DNA of 64,000 bases from Actinomadura sp. DC4 (GCF_030406325.1 NZ_JAUEQY010000001.1:186001-250000), one strand, 5' to 3'. Positions 8,584 through 16,986 are shown, numbered from the stretch's first letter. Numbers and translations are program-made. The notes: generated from the letters alone by a model not told the origin.

Positions 8584-10638
8584 ATGTCATCGAGAGTACC
8601 CAGCCGGCGACCGATCGCAGTCGCCTTCGCGCTGGCCGCGGCGGCGATACCGGCCGTCCTGTCCGGCGGGCCGGCGACGGCCGCGCCGAGGCCCGTTCAC
8701 CGTCCGGCCCGTCCCTGGGACGCCTACAACTACTCGCCCACGTCGCGGACCGTGAAACCGGTCGCGGTCCATGCCACGACGGGCACCGTCGCCGACGCCG
8801 CAGCCGTGCTGAAGGGCCACCGCACCCGGCTGAGCGGCACAGGGTCCGCGGTCACTCTCGACTTCGGCAAGGACGTCACGGGCCTGGTCACCCTCCACTT
8901 CGCGGGTTCCGACGGCGCGCAGCGGGTCGGGCTGGCCTTCAGCGAGTCATCGGACTACGCGGGCACCGGCACCGACGCCTCGACCGGCGGCCCGCGCAGC
9001 AGCGACGGAGCCCTGTACGCCGACGTCGACGGCGCGACCACCTACACGATGCCCGCGGCGAACCTGCGCGGCGGCTTCCGCTACCTGACGATCTTCATGG
9101 ACTCGGCCGGGCGGGCCGACCTGGACCGGGTGTCGCTCCACTTCACCGCGGCCCCCACGATGAGGAACCCCGCCGACTACGCGAACTACTTCTACTCCAG
9201 CGACCCGCTGCTCAACCGGATCTGGTACGCGGGCGCCTACACGATGCAGCTCGACACCATCGACCCGAAGACCGGTCGCGTCTGGGAGGCGCCCGGCGCC
9301 GACTGGGACAACAGCGGCGACGTGGGCGTGGGGGACACCATCCTCGTCGACGGGGCCAAGCGCGACCGCACCGTGTGGCCGGGCGACCTCGGCATCGAGA
9401 TCCCCTCCTCGTACGCGGCCTTCGGGGACACCGTCTCGGCGCGTAACGCCCTCACGACGATGTACCAGCACCAGCGGGACACGGGCGAGCTGCCCTACTC
9501 CGGTCCGATGATGAACAAGTACGGCTCGGACACCTACCACCTGTGGACCCTGTCGGCGACGTCCGACTACTACCGTTACACCGCCGACCGGAAGTGGCTC
9601 GCCGGCATCTGGGACGGCTACAAGCGCGGCGTCGACTTCATTGGCCAGAAGGTCGACGACAAGGGCCTGGTGTCCATAACGGGCACCTCCGACTCGGTCC
9701 GCATCCTGGCCAAGGGCGAGAACCTCACCGCCAACGTGCTGATGTGGCACGTGCTGAGCACGGGCGCCGAACTCGCGTCCGTCGAGGGTGACAAGGAGCT
9801 CGCGGCCTCGTACGCGTCGCGCGCCGCGGCCCTGCGCACCGCGATCGAGGCGAACTTCTGGGACGAGAGCGCCGGGGCGTACCGGTTCTACCCCGGCCAG
9901 ACCGTTCATCCGCAGGACGGCAACGCCCTCGCGGTCTGGTACGGCCTCGCCGGCCAGGCGAAGGCCCGGCGCATCAGCGAGGTCCTCAAGGGCGGCTGGA
10001 ACGACGTCGGCTCGACCGCGCCGGAGAACAAGGGAAACCCGGGTGTCTTCTCCGGCTCGATGGAGGTCAACGCGCACTTCGCGGCGGGCGGCCAGGCCGC
10101 CGACCAGGCCGGAGTGGACCTCATCCGCCGTGAGTGGGGGTACATGCTGGACAGTCCGCACGGCACGGGCAGCACGTTCTGGGAGTCCTATCGCGCGGGC
10201 GAGACGTGCGTCTTCTGCAGCTCCTATGTCAGCCTCGCGCACGGCTGGGCCACCGGGCCGACCCCGGCGCTGACCTTCTCGGTGCTCGGCGTCGCCCCGG
10301 ACGACGCAGGCGGGCGCACCTTCCACTTCGTCCCGCACCCTGCCGACCTGAGCTTCGCCCAGGGCCGGATCACCACCACGTACGGGCGGGTCGACGCGTC
10401 GTGGCGGATCGACCACGGAACCTACTCGGCACGTCTCACCGCGCCGAGGGGCACCACCGGCCGTACCGGGATCCCGGTCCTCGGCGGCCGCGTGCAGGTC
10501 TTCGTGAACGGTCGGCCGGCTTGGAACGGTTCCAGGGGCACGGCGTACGGCGCGCACGCCGACGGTGACTACGTGTACCTGGAGGGCCTGCGCGCCGGTA
10601 CGTACACGATCACGAGCAGGCGGCTCGGAGGCGGGTGA
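8584..10638 (+). CDS. Secreted GH78-like alpha-L-rhamnosidase, short form
   Basis: Second exported rhamnosidase-like enzyme, 684 aa, with a signal peptide (residues 1-34, cleavage after TAA). The start has AGGAGTGCGAGGA upstream. It lacks the extra N-terminal modules of the first GH78 gene: a beta-sandwich domain (about 60-200) is followed by an (alpha/alpha)6 barrel with the GH78-like signature GAKRDRTVWPGDLGIE near residue 257 and FWESYRAG near 532, and a C-terminal beta domain. It lies 206 bases after the isomerase gene, so it may have its own promoter while belonging to the same block. Confidence 0.8.
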   Translation: MSSRVPSRRPIAVAFALAAAAIPAVLSGGPATAAPRPVHRPARPWDAYNYSPTSRTVKPVAVHATTGTVADAAAVLKGHRTRLSGTGSAVTLDFGKDVTGLVTLHFAGSDGAQRVGLAFSESSDYAGTGTDASTGGPRSSDGALYADVDGATTYTMPAANLRGGFRYLTIFMDSAGRADLDRVSLHFTAAPTMRNPADYANYFYSSDPLLNRIWYAGAYTMQLDTIDPKTGRVWEAPGADWDNSGDVGVGDTILVDGAKRDRTVWPGDLGIEIPSSYAAFGDTVSARNALTTMYQHQRDTGELPYSGPMMNKYGSDTYHLWTLSATSDYYRYTADRKWLAGIWDGYKRGVDFIGQKVDDKGLVSITGTSDSVRILAKGENLTANVLMWHVLSTGAELASVEGDKELAASYASRAAALRTAIEANFWDESAGAYRFYPGQTVHPQDGNALAVWYGLAGQAKARRISEVLKGGWNDVGSTAPENKGNPGVFSGSMEVNAHFAAGGQAADQAGVDLIRREWGYMLDSPHGTGSTFWESYRAGETCVFCSSYVSLAHGWATGPTPALTFSVLGVAPDDAGGRTFHFVPHPADLSFAQGRITTTYGRVDASWRIDHGTYSARLTAPRGTTGRTGIPVLGGRVQVFVNGRPAWNGSRGTAYGAHADGDYVYLEGLRAGTYTITSRRLGGG

Positions 10639-10652
10639 CTTCGCGGTATCCC

Positions 10653-10686
10653 TTAAAAAATAAATGTTCGTTCACTATTCTGGCGG
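10653..10686 (+). promoter_or_regulatory. AT-rich promoter region of the methyltransferase-tetR operon
   Basis: A short AT-rich patch (TTAAAAAATAAATGTTCGTTCAC) stands out in GC-rich surroundings directly before the methyltransferase ATG. The imperfect dyad TGTTCGTTCA could be bound by the TetR protein encoded two genes on. Promoter and operator roles are inferred from position and composition. Confidence 0.4.
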
Positions 10687-10688
10687 GC

Positions 10689-11567
10689 ATGCGAGACAGA
10701 CCGAGCCGGACCGCGCAGCACGTCGCGCTGTTCCGCGCCCTGGAGTCGGTGCGGCGCGGGCCGCGGCTGTTCGAGGACCCGTACGCCACCTCGTCGCTGG
10801 ACGCCGGCTACCGGATGGTGGTGGCCCTCGCCCGGCTCCCGCGCGCCGGGCGGCGGATCGAGCGCTACATCGACGAGCGCTGGCCGGCCGGGCCGCGCGC
10901 CTCGGCCGTCGTACGGACACGGTTCATCGACGAGCGGGTCGAGGCCGCGCTGGCCGGCGGCGTACGGCAGGTCGTGCTGCTGGGTGCGGGTTTCGACAAC
11001 CGCGCGTACCGGATCGGGGCCATGCGTGACGCGGCCGTGTTCGAGATCGACCATCCGGCGACGCAGGCGCTGAAACGCCGGCTGGCCGGGCGGGCCGTCC
11101 CGGCCGGCGAGCGCGGGCACGTGCGTTTTGTGTCCGCCGACCTGATGCGGGACGGCCTCGCGGAGGTGCTGCGCGAGGCCGGCCTGCGCCGCGAGCGTAC
11201 GGCCGTGGTGTGGGAGGGCGTGACGAACTACCTCGACGCGCGCTCGGTGGACGCGACCCTCACCGCGCTCGTCGCGGAGACGGCGCCGGGCAGCCGGATC
11301 GTCTTCACGTACATGGACCGCCGGGCGCTGGACGGCACCGGCGGCTTCACAGGTGTCGCCGAGTGGGCCGCGCAGGTCAGCGACGCGGGCGAGCCGTTCA
11401 CCTTCGGGTTCCTGCCGGACGAGGTCCCCGCCTACCTCGCCGCCCGAGGGCTCCGCCTGCTCGTGGACCGCTCGACGCGCGAGTGCGCCGCGGAGTACCT
11501 CGAACCGCTCGGCCGCCGCGAGCCCGCCGCGCCGTTCTACCGCGTCGCCGAAGCCGAGGTGGAGTAG
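10689..11567 (+). CDS. SAM-dependent methyltransferase, LCMT/PPM1-like family
   Basis: Class I methyltransferase of 292 aa in the actinobacterial group related to leucine carboxyl methyltransferases (the TIGR00027 type). The SAM-binding loop is LLGAGFDNRAYRI at about residues 98-110, followed by VFEIDHPATQALKRRL. I placed the start at the ATG at 10689; a longer frame begins at 10635 but runs through the AT-rich promoter region. It abuts the next gene, its stop codon being directly followed by the GTG of a TetR regulator, so the two are one transcript. The substrate is unknown. Confidence 0.82.
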   Translation: MRDRPSRTAQHVALFRALESVRRGPRLFEDPYATSSLDAGYRMVVALARLPRAGRRIERYIDERWPAGPRASAVVRTRFIDERVEAALAGGVRQVVLLGAGFDNRAYRIGAMRDAAVFEIDHPATQALKRRLAGRAVPAGERGHVRFVSADLMRDGLAEVLREAGLRRERTAVVWEGVTNYLDARSVDATLTALVAETAPGSRIVFTYMDRRALDGTGGFTGVAEWAAQVSDAGEPFTFGFLPDEVPAYLAARGLRLLVDRSTRECAAEYLEPLGRREPAAPFYRVAEAEVE

Positions 11568-12161
11568 GTGCCCAAGGTCAGCGAGGAGCACCTGCGGGCG
11601 CGGCGCGAGGAGATCCTCGACGGCGCCGCCCGCTGCTTCGCCCGCGCCGGATTCCACCGGACGACCGTCCAGGACATCGCCGCCGAGACCGGACTCAGCC
11701 CCGGCCTGGTCTACCGCTACTTCGCGGACAAGGACGACATGGTCGCCGCGATCGCGACGCGCTGGCACGAGCACAACGAGCGGCGGCTGCACGTCGACGA
11801 TCCGGGCACGCTCGACGCCATGGCGGGGAGCTACCTCGCGCTGCTGCGGTCCATCGCCGAGCCCGGCGAGCGAGAGCGGGTCCGGCTGAGCCTCCAGGTC
11901 TGGGCCGAGGCCCTGCGCGCCCCCCGGATCCACGCCGTGGCCCGCGAGGGCGTGGACACGCCGCGCGAGGTCATCACCGAGCTGCTCCGCGCCGCCCAGG
12001 CGCGGGGCGAGGTGTCCCCGGCGCCGCCGCCGGACGGCCTCGCCCGGGTGTTCGTCGCGATCTACCAGGGACTGGAGCTCCAGACCGCCTGGGACGAGGG
12101 CCTCGACAACGAGGCCTACGTCCGCGCCGTCGAGGCCCTCATCGTTTCGCTGACCCGGTGA
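11568..12161 (+). CDS. TetR family transcriptional regulator
   Basis: One-component repressor of 197 aa. The N-terminal helix-turn-helix is clear: GFHRTTVQDIAAETGLSPGL then VYRYFADKDDM (about residues 28-58), followed by an all-helical ligand domain. The GTG start directly follows the stop codon of the methyltransferase, giving translational coupling, so it probably controls that operon from the AT-rich promoter at about 10653-10686. The ligand is unknown. Confidence 0.88.
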   Translation: MPKVSEEHLRARREEILDGAARCFARAGFHRTTVQDIAAETGLSPGLVYRYFADKDDMVAAIATRWHEHNERRLHVDDPGTLDAMAGSYLALLRSIAEPGERERVRLSLQVWAEALRAPRIHAVAREGVDTPREVITELLRAAQARGEVSPAPPPDGLARVFVAIYQGLELQTAWDEGLDNEAYVRAVEALIVSLTR

Positions 12162-12193
12162 CACGGCGCGCTCCGGGCCGTACTAAGGTCTCC

Positions 12194-12204
12194 TGAGTTA
12201 CTCA
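12194..12204 (+). promoter_or_regulatory. Palindrome TGAGTTACTCA, probable HxlR operator
   Basis: Perfect 5+5 dyad around a central T, located 34 bases before the FMN reductase start and downstream of a TACTAAGGT element. The HxlR regulator is encoded in the same operon, and HxlR proteins commonly bind short dyads over their own promoters. The assignment is by inference. Confidence 0.45.
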
Positions 12205-12237
12205 ACTTCCCTTGTGTGCTTTGTGAGGAGACATACC

Positions 12238-12813
12238 GTGGCCAAGCTGGAGATCATCATCGCGAGCACCCGTCCCGGGCGGGTCGGGCTGCCGATCGGG
12301 CAGTGGACCGAGACCCAGGCGCTCGCGCACGGCGGCTTCGCCGAGATCGAACTGGTCGACCTCGCCGAGGTGAACCTGCCGTTCATGGACGAGCCCAACC
12401 ACCCGCGCCTGGGCCAGTACACGCACCAGCACACGCGCGACTGGAGCGCGAAGGTCTCCGAGGCGGACGCGTTCGTCTTCGTCATCCCGGAGTACAACTA
12501 CGGCTACACCGCGCCGCTGAAGAACGCCGTCGACTACCTGCACAACGAGTGGCACTACAAGCCGGCCGGCCTGGTCAGCTACGGCGGCGTCGCAGCGGGC
12601 ACCCGGTCCGCCCAGATGTTCAAGCAGGTGCTCACCACGCTCAAGGTGACGCCGGTCGTCGAGGCGGTCGCCGTCCCGTTCGCCGGCAAGTTCATCGACG
12701 AGGAGGAGAACTTCGTCCCGGACGAGGGGGTGGGCGTCGCCGCAAAGGCGATGTTCGACGAGCTGGTCCGCGTGAGCGAGGCCCTGCACCCGCTGCGAGC
12801 CGGGGCGCGATGA
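12238..12813 (+). CDS. NAD(P)H-dependent FMN reductase / flavodoxin-fold oxidoreductase
   Basis: Flavodoxin-fold reductase of 191 aa that binds FMN and reduces quinones, azo compounds or flavin. The FMN phosphate loop is IIIASTRPGRVGLPIGQW near the N-terminus and the isoalloxazine loop is PEYNYGYTAPLKNAVDYL at about 83-100. The GTG start at 12238 has GAGGAG seven bases upstream. It overlaps the HxlR gene by four bases (ATGA), the usual arrangement in which an HxlR protein senses electrophilic or redox stress and controls the reductase. Confidence 0.88.
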   Translation: MAKLEIIIASTRPGRVGLPIGQWTETQALAHGGFAEIELVDLAEVNLPFMDEPNHPRLGQYTHQHTRDWSAKVSEADAFVFVIPEYNYGYTAPLKNAVDYLHNEWHYKPAGLVSYGGVAAGTRSAQMFKQVLTTLKVTPVVEAVAVPFAGKFIDEEENFVPDEGVGVAAKAMFDELVRVSEALHPLRAGAR

Positions 12814-13160
12814 GCCCCTCCGAGGTACATCGGGTCTGCACGCGCTTCCACGCCGCGATCGAGCTGATCGGGGCACGCTGGACCGGTGCCATCCTCCGCG
12901 TGCTCTTCACCGACCAGCACCGGTACGCCCAGATCAAGGCCGCGGTGCCTGGCCTGAGCGACACGATGCTGGCCGAGCGGCTGCGCACGCTGGAGGCGGA
13001 CGGCCTGGTCGAGCGGCGGGTGATCCCCTCCTCGCCGGTGCAGGTGGAGTACCACCTCACCGACAAGGGGCTCGACCTGGAGCCGGTGCTGGAGGCCGTG
13101 ATGTCCTGGTCGCACCGGTGGATCCCACTCCCGGGCGAGAGCGTCTCCGCCCGGGACTGA
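12810..13160 (+). CDS. HxlR family transcriptional regulator
   Basis: Winged-helix regulator of 116 aa with the family core: LIGARWTGAILRVLF at about 20-34, a recognition segment around LSDTMLAERLRTLEADGLVE and a wing with VQVEYHLTDKGLDLEPVL. A Cys at residue 10 could be a redox sensor. It starts inside the stop of the FMN reductase gene (ATGA), so the two are translationally coupled. The palindrome at 12194-12204 is the likely operator. Confidence 0.87.
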   Translation: MSPSEVHRVCTRFHAAIELIGARWTGAILRVLFTDQHRYAQIKAAVPGLSDTMLAERLRTLEADGLVERRVIPSSPVQVEYHLTDKGLDLEPVLEAVMSWSHRWIPLPGESVSARD

Positions 13161-13168
13161 GCCCCCGG

Positions 13169-13381
13169 TCAGGCGTTCCAGGCCTTGATGAACTCCGCCT
13201 GGTTGATCTTGCCGTCGTCGTCCTTGTCGGCGTGGCCGAAGATGGAGTCGATCTCGTCGCCGGTGACCTGCTCGTGGCGGGCGGTCATGGCGAGTTTGAA
13301 CTCCATGGCGGTGACGAAACCGTCGCCGTCGTAGTCGAATTCCTGGAACGTCTTGGCGGCTTCCTCGTCGGGTGTGGTCAT
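13169..13381 (-). CDS. EF-hand calcium-binding protein, two hands
   Basis: Small acidic cytoplasmic protein of 70 aa. Two EF-hand loops are readable: DYDGDGFVTAMEF (about 17-28) and DKDDDGKINQAEF (about 53-64), both with the calcium-coordinating positions 1, 3, 5 and 12 filled. I chose the ATG at 13381 because AGGAG sits seven bases before it; a longer frame starts at 13420. It resembles the calerythrin/calmodulin-like proteins of actinomycetes, which buffer or sense calcium. It ends nine bases from the convergent hxlR stop. Confidence 0.85.
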   Translation of the reverse strand: MTTPDEEAAKTFQEFDYDGDGFVTAMEFKLAMTARHEQVTGDEIDSIFGHADKDDDGKINQAEFIKAWNA

Positions 13382-13475
13382 GGCGGACTCCTGAGACGTC
13401 GGGTGCGGCGAGACCTGCATGAAAGCACAGATACCTCGTGTGATGCGTCATAACCCTGCGCCTCGGACGAACGGG

Positions 13476-13504
13476 CGGCCGGCGGGCAGGTGGCCCGCCG
13501 GCCG
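13476..13504 (-). terminator. GC-rich hairpin after the chitinase gene
   Basis: Perfect 12-bp stem (CGGCCGGCGGGC and its complement) with a five-base loop, beginning six bases past the chitinase stop codon on the minus strand. A U-tract is lacking, as is common in actinomycete terminators. Confidence 0.7.
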
Positions 13505-13509
13505 TTCGC

Positions 13510-14766
13510 TCAGGTGCAGGGGCCTTCGTCGGACCAGACGTCGGCCTTGCCCGGGGTCTCGCCCTGGGTCCACCACTTCGCCTTGTAGGTGTGCTTGGTG
13601 TAGGTGACCTCCATGCCGCCGGTGTAGACGGCCGAGGCGCTCCACGCCGGCGCCGCGCACGCGCCGGCGGGCGGGTCCGGGGGAGAGGTCGGCGGGGTCG
13701 CCCCGCCGAACTTCGCCGTGTACTTGGTGAAGTCCCAGGCGCCCTGTGTGACGCTGGAGCAGGTGCCGGAGGTCTGGCCGTTGTCCGGCGGGCTGCACTG
13801 CCGGTCCCGGTTGACCGACCAGTACGTGTAGCGGGACAGGCCGTGGGAGGTCGCGTAGTCCAGGACGGCCTGGAAGTCGGCCTGCCGGAAGTACTCACCG
13901 GTGTCGGAGCGGCCGTTCATCAGCGACACGCCCTCATGGGCGTATGCGGTCGCGCTGCTCCAGCCGAACGTGCTCATCAGCGTGGTGTGGAACCCCTCAA
14001 GTGCGCTGATCTGCGCGGACGAGCCGTTGAAGCCGCCGTCGAACGGCATGATCGCGTAGTTGGCGGGCGTGAAGCCCTGGCTCTTGGCCTCGGCCAGCAT
14101 CTGCTTGCCGAACCACCCGGTGCCCTCGCCGCCGGTCGTGCCGGCCGTGGTGACCGAGACGTACAGGCCGGAGTTGTTCTGCTGCAGGATCTTCGCCGCG
14201 CCGATCTCGTTGTGGATCGCCGCCGTGTTCTCGTACTCCGGCTCCTCCAGGTCGAAGTCGATCGCCTTGAGGCCGTACTTGGTGATCACCTGCTGGTACG
14301 CGGCCGCGGTCGAGGCCGGGTCGCCGCAGGTCTGGCCGAGCTTCGTGCCGCCGTACCCGCCGGCCGAGACGGTCACGTCGCCGCCGGCCGCGCGGATACC
14401 GTCGATCATGGCCTTGGCCTGCGTGTCGGAGGAGACGGGGTGGCTGCCGTCCCAGGTGGGGCTGCATCCGCCGCCGCTCGGGGCGAGGATGAACGCGAGC
14501 TGGAACGACTTCTGCCCGGTCGCGCTCATGACCGGCCCGAGGTCGGGCGGGCTGTTGTCGAACGGCATGACGTACGGCGCCGCGCCGTACCAGTTGCCAC
14601 CGAGCGCGGCGGCCTGAACCGCGGCGGCGGGCGTGATCGCGGCGGAGGTGCCGGCGTCGCCGAGGGCGCTGACGGCCGAGACCGTGCCGAGCGCCGCGGT
14701 GACCGCGCCGACGGCCGCGGCGGCGAGCCTACGCCGCCGTCGGGTCACGCGTGTCGTCCATCGCAT
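13510..14766 (-). CDS. Secreted GH18 chitinase with C-terminal chitin-binding module
   Basis: Extracellular endochitinase-like enzyme, 418 aa. An Arg-rich signal peptide (MRWTTRVTRRRRRLAAAAV..., residues 1-45) leads into a GH18 barrel with the catalytic motif AIDFDLEEPE at about 167-176, where the Glu of DFDLE is the proton donor. A Pro-rich linker (PPTSPPDPPAG) precedes a CBM5/12-type module (about 365-418) with aromatic residues in WSASAVYTGG and YKAKWWTQGE. The ATG at 14766 has AGGAG eight bases upstream. Its promoter region holds a TAGGAA-N3-TTCCTA dyad. The protein is of the compact bacterial type, without fibronectin domains. Confidence 0.9.
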   Translation of the reverse strand: MRWTTRVTRRRRRLAAAAVGAVTAALGTVSAVSALGDAGTSAAITPAAAVQAAALGGNWYGAAPYVMPFDNSPPDLGPVMSATGQKSFQLAFILAPSGGGCSPTWDGSHPVSSDTQAKAMIDGIRAAGGDVTVSAGGYGGTKLGQTCGDPASTAAAYQQVITKYGLKAIDFDLEEPEYENTAAIHNEIGAAKILQQNNSGLYVSVTTAGTTGGEGTGWFGKQMLAEAKSQGFTPANYAIMPFDGGFNGSSAQISALEGFHTTLMSTFGWSSATAYAHEGVSLMNGRSDTGEYFRQADFQAVLDYATSHGLSRYTYWSVNRDRQCSPPDNGQTSGTCSSVTQGAWDFTKYTAKFGGATPPTSPPDPPAGACAAPAWSASAVYTGGMEVTYTKHTYKAKWWTQGETPGKADVWSDEGPCT

Positions 14767-14857
14767 GTCGCTTTCTCCTTCGGAGGGGGATTGACGTACG
14801 GGCCGGCCGTCGTCCTGGCGGGGACATAACCGGAGTTAAAGCGCTCTTAAGGTTCTC

Positions 14858-14873
14858 TTAGGAAACCTTCCTA
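14858..14873 (-). promoter_or_regulatory. Dyad TAGGAA-N3-TTCCTA upstream of the chitinase
   Basis: Six-base perfect arms around ACC, 92 bases before the chitinase start, in an AT-rich patch (14835-14885). An overlapping AAGGTT-N9-AACCTT repeat is also present. Such TTAGGAAA...TTCCTAA dyads are plausible operators for chitin-responsive control; the binding protein is not known from this window. Confidence 0.4.
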
Positions 14874-14884
14874 TTGATTATCTG

Positions 14885-15194
14885 GAGAGTACTCCCACGG
14901 CGGCGTCCGTGGGAGACCCGATTCAGGAAGGCTCAGGAATGGCCGGGCGCCGACGTGTTCCATCGCGACTTCTGCACGACGTCATCGCCGTGTTCCGCGT
15001 GATCTGATGGCCTTCCACCGCCATTACGCACTACACCGCGACCGCGGCGCAGATGCCGATGAGGCAGGCCAGGCCGGAGAACCGGAAGCTCTGCTCGAAC
15101 GAGTGGTCCAGCGCCGCGTCGATCGGCGCCGCCCGCCGCCACCTACCCGCGGAGCGCCGCCGCGCCGTCAAGACTCCGCCGGCGAGCGCCCGCC
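14885..15194. other. Non-coding or decayed stretch between the chitinase and the nuclease-like gene
   Basis: About 310 bases without a convincing gene. On the minus strand, 15031-15140 reads a hydrophobic helix (RFSGLACLIGICAAVAV) ending in a stop, which resembles the last membrane helix of a transporter and may be a relic. No start codon or ribosome site supports a functional gene. Confidence 0.35.
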
Positions 15195-15257
15195 TCACCG
15201 GCCACGCACGGAGTCCCGGTAGGCGCAGATGGCACGGCACGGATCGTGCACGGGGTC
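15195..15257 (-). pseudogene. Decayed 3' fragment of a merR-type gene
   Basis: Minus-strand reading gives AICAYRDSVRGR followed by a stop, matching the C-terminus AISAYLDSVRGR of the intact MerR protein encoded at 16604-16963. DNA identity is about 28 of 33 bases at the 3' end; a second matching block (GGATCGTGCACGGG) follows, with about 100 bases deleted between them and one frameshifting base. The fragment has the same orientation as the intact gene and the two flank the nuclease-like gene as an imperfect direct repeat. Confidence 0.7.
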
Positions 15258-15273
15258 AGTAAGGTGCCCGCCT

Positions 15274-16587
15274 ATGGGAAATCTGCGCGTGCGGTTCTTT
15301 CAGGTCACGGTCTCCCTGAACGCGAACGGCATCCCCGAGGTCGCCGGTATCGCCACTCCTGACGAAGTAGATCTCACCGTCAATCTGGCGAGTGCGGTCA
15401 ACGTGAACACTCTTGCCACTCCTGCACAGGGACCCGCGCGGTACGCGACGCTGCAGCACGAGGCGCGCCTTCTCAACTGCCTCCTGCTCGGGGCATCGTC
15501 CACATCGTCGGCCCTGCACCTCGATCCCGCCTTCAAGTGGAGCGCTCGCCACATCCGGAGCTTCGTCGCGGAGTGTGCGGGGCTCGGGCTCCTGACCGTG
15601 GCGGCCGAAGAATTCTTCGGCTGGCGAGCGCACCGGAACCTCCTGCACCATTTCGATGCGCTGCCGACCCGGCTCATCCCGCAATATCGTTCCCGCGGGA
15701 TCCGGCCAGACCTGTTGTTCGATTTCGGCAGTTCAGGAGGGATTGCGGGCGAGGCCAAGGGACGTTCTCGGAAACCGCCGACCAAGGTGCTGGCCGAACA
15801 GATCACGTTCATGGACAAACTCCTGTACTGGAGCCATCGGCACGACGACCACCCGGTCGTACTGAGCTGTGCCTACCTCACGCCGGAGAACGTGACCGTC
15901 GATCTGTTCTCCCTCGGTTCCAACGCGAGGTCTCTGCTGCTCGACGTGGCCCGGGACCGAGGCGGAGAGGAGTGGGCCGATCGGGACACGACTCCCGATT
16001 CCCGATACGACGAGGCCATCGCTCAGGCACGCCGCGAACAGGCAGTCCAGAGCCGGCGTCGCCTGACACGCGATCAGGCCGACCAGGAGGATTTGCTGCA
16101 ATACGTCGCCGATGAGCCAACTGGCGACGATTCGCCGGGATACGCGCGTGTCCCCGATGCCGATCATTATGAGGACTTCGATCGGAACGTCGGGGGTGGA
16201 CAGGATCCGGCCTCGGTGCGGCTCGCGGCGGAGGCCGCGCGGCGGGCGGCCGAGATAGAGGACGAGCTTTACCGCGATGCCGTCCAGCTCACCGCATCCG
16301 ACCGGACCGACCGCAGGACAGTGCTGGGGCGTTCGGTCGTTGGTTCGTGGACTCCGCTGAACTTGTTCTCCGGGACCGCGCCGACACGCCACCTCTTCCT
16401 CGGGGTGCTCGACGAAGAACTCACTGCAGACGAGATCAGCGAGCGACGGGTCGATCGCAGGGAGCGGCGGGCCGACGACACGGAGATCGACGTCGACGTC
16501 ACCAGCAGGATGATGGTGGCGATCACGAAGCGGCCTTCGTGGTCGCCGCCCGCGTGGGAGGGCGTACGGGAGGTCGTGGAGCGCTGA
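15274..16587 (+). CDS. Orphan protein with a PD-(D/E)XK nuclease-like motif
   Basis: Unrecognised protein of 437 aa. The ATG at 15274 follows a TAAGGT -10-like hexamer by eight bases, so the mRNA may be leaderless; a longer frame from 15229 has no support. The central part contains RPDLLFDFGSSGGIAGEAKG (P145, D146, E160, K162), which fits the PD...ExK active site of restriction-type nucleases, and is followed by the helix-rich TKVLAEQITFMDKLLYW. The C-terminal half is charged and rich in Arg and Asp, with no known domain. The gene has about 62-65% G+C against more than 70% in the neighbours and is flanked by merR sequence on both sides, suggesting insertion. A nuclease or defence role is an inference from the motif alone. 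Confidence 0.6.
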   Translation: MGNLRVRFFQVTVSLNANGIPEVAGIATPDEVDLTVNLASAVNVNTLATPAQGPARYATLQHEARLLNCLLLGASSTSSALHLDPAFKWSARHIRSFVAECAGLGLLTVAAEEFFGWRAHRNLLHHFDALPTRLIPQYRSRGIRPDLLFDFGSSGGIAGEAKGRSRKPPTKVLAEQITFMDKLLYWSHRHDDHPVVLSCAYLTPENVTVDLFSLGSNARSLLLDVARDRGGEEWADRDTTPDSRYDEAIAQARREQAVQSRRRLTRDQADQEDLLQYVADEPTGDDSPGYARVPDADHYEDFDRNVGGGQDPASVRLAAEAARRAAEIEDELYRDAVQLTASDRTDRRTVLGRSVVGSWTPLNLFSGTAPTRHLFLGVLDEELTADEISERRVDRRERRADDTEIDVDVTSRMMVAITKRPSWSPPAWEGVREVVER

Positions 16588-16603
16588 CGGCGAGCCGTAC
16601 GGC

Positions 16604-16963
16604 TCACCGACCGCGTACGGAGTCCAGGTAGGCGCTGATGGCGTTACGGTTCTTGGCGAGGCAGGCGATGCGGGCGTCCATCTGCTCGCGTTGGTGTTCG
16701 AGGGCGGCGATGAGTTCCGGCGTCGCGTCCGTGACGTGGATCGTGCACGGGTCGTCGAGGCAGGGGAGGATCTGCCGGATGATGGCGGTCGTCATCCCCG
16801 CGTCCAGCAGGCCGCGGATCTGGACCACGCGGTCGACCAGGCGTTCGGAGTAGTCGCGGTACCCGTTGGCGGCGCGGTCCGGTGTGAGCAGGTCCTGGTC
16901 CTCGTAGTAACGGAGCAGCCGCGTCGACACGTTCGTGCGCTCGGCCAGTTGCCCGATCCTCAT
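16604..16963 (-). CDS. MerR family transcriptional regulator
   Basis: Regulator of 119 aa with the MerR winged helix at the N-terminus (MRIGQLAERTNVSTRLLRYY, then GYRDYSERLVDRVVQI) and a coiled-coil C-terminal region (LIAALEHQREQMDARIACLA). It is divergent from the MFS exporter gene, and the spacer carries an 18-bp perfect palindrome. MerR proteins activate from such sites by untwisting an over-long promoter spacer, so it probably induces the exporter when a drug is bound. The sparse Cys content argues against a mercury-type metal site. Confidence 0.9.
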   Translation of the reverse strand: MRIGQLAERTNVSTRLLRYYEDQDLLTPDRAANGYRDYSERLVDRVVQIRGLLDAGMTTAIIRQILPCLDDPCTIHVTDATPELIAALEHQREQMDARIACLAKNRNAISAYLDSVRGR

Positions 16964-16986
16964 CCGCCCTCCTCGGCTGGGCTTGC

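Noticed and set aside
13382-13475. EF-hand gene starting at 13420
   Set aside because: The later ATG at 13381 has the AGGAG site, and the extra 13 residues have no family counterpart.
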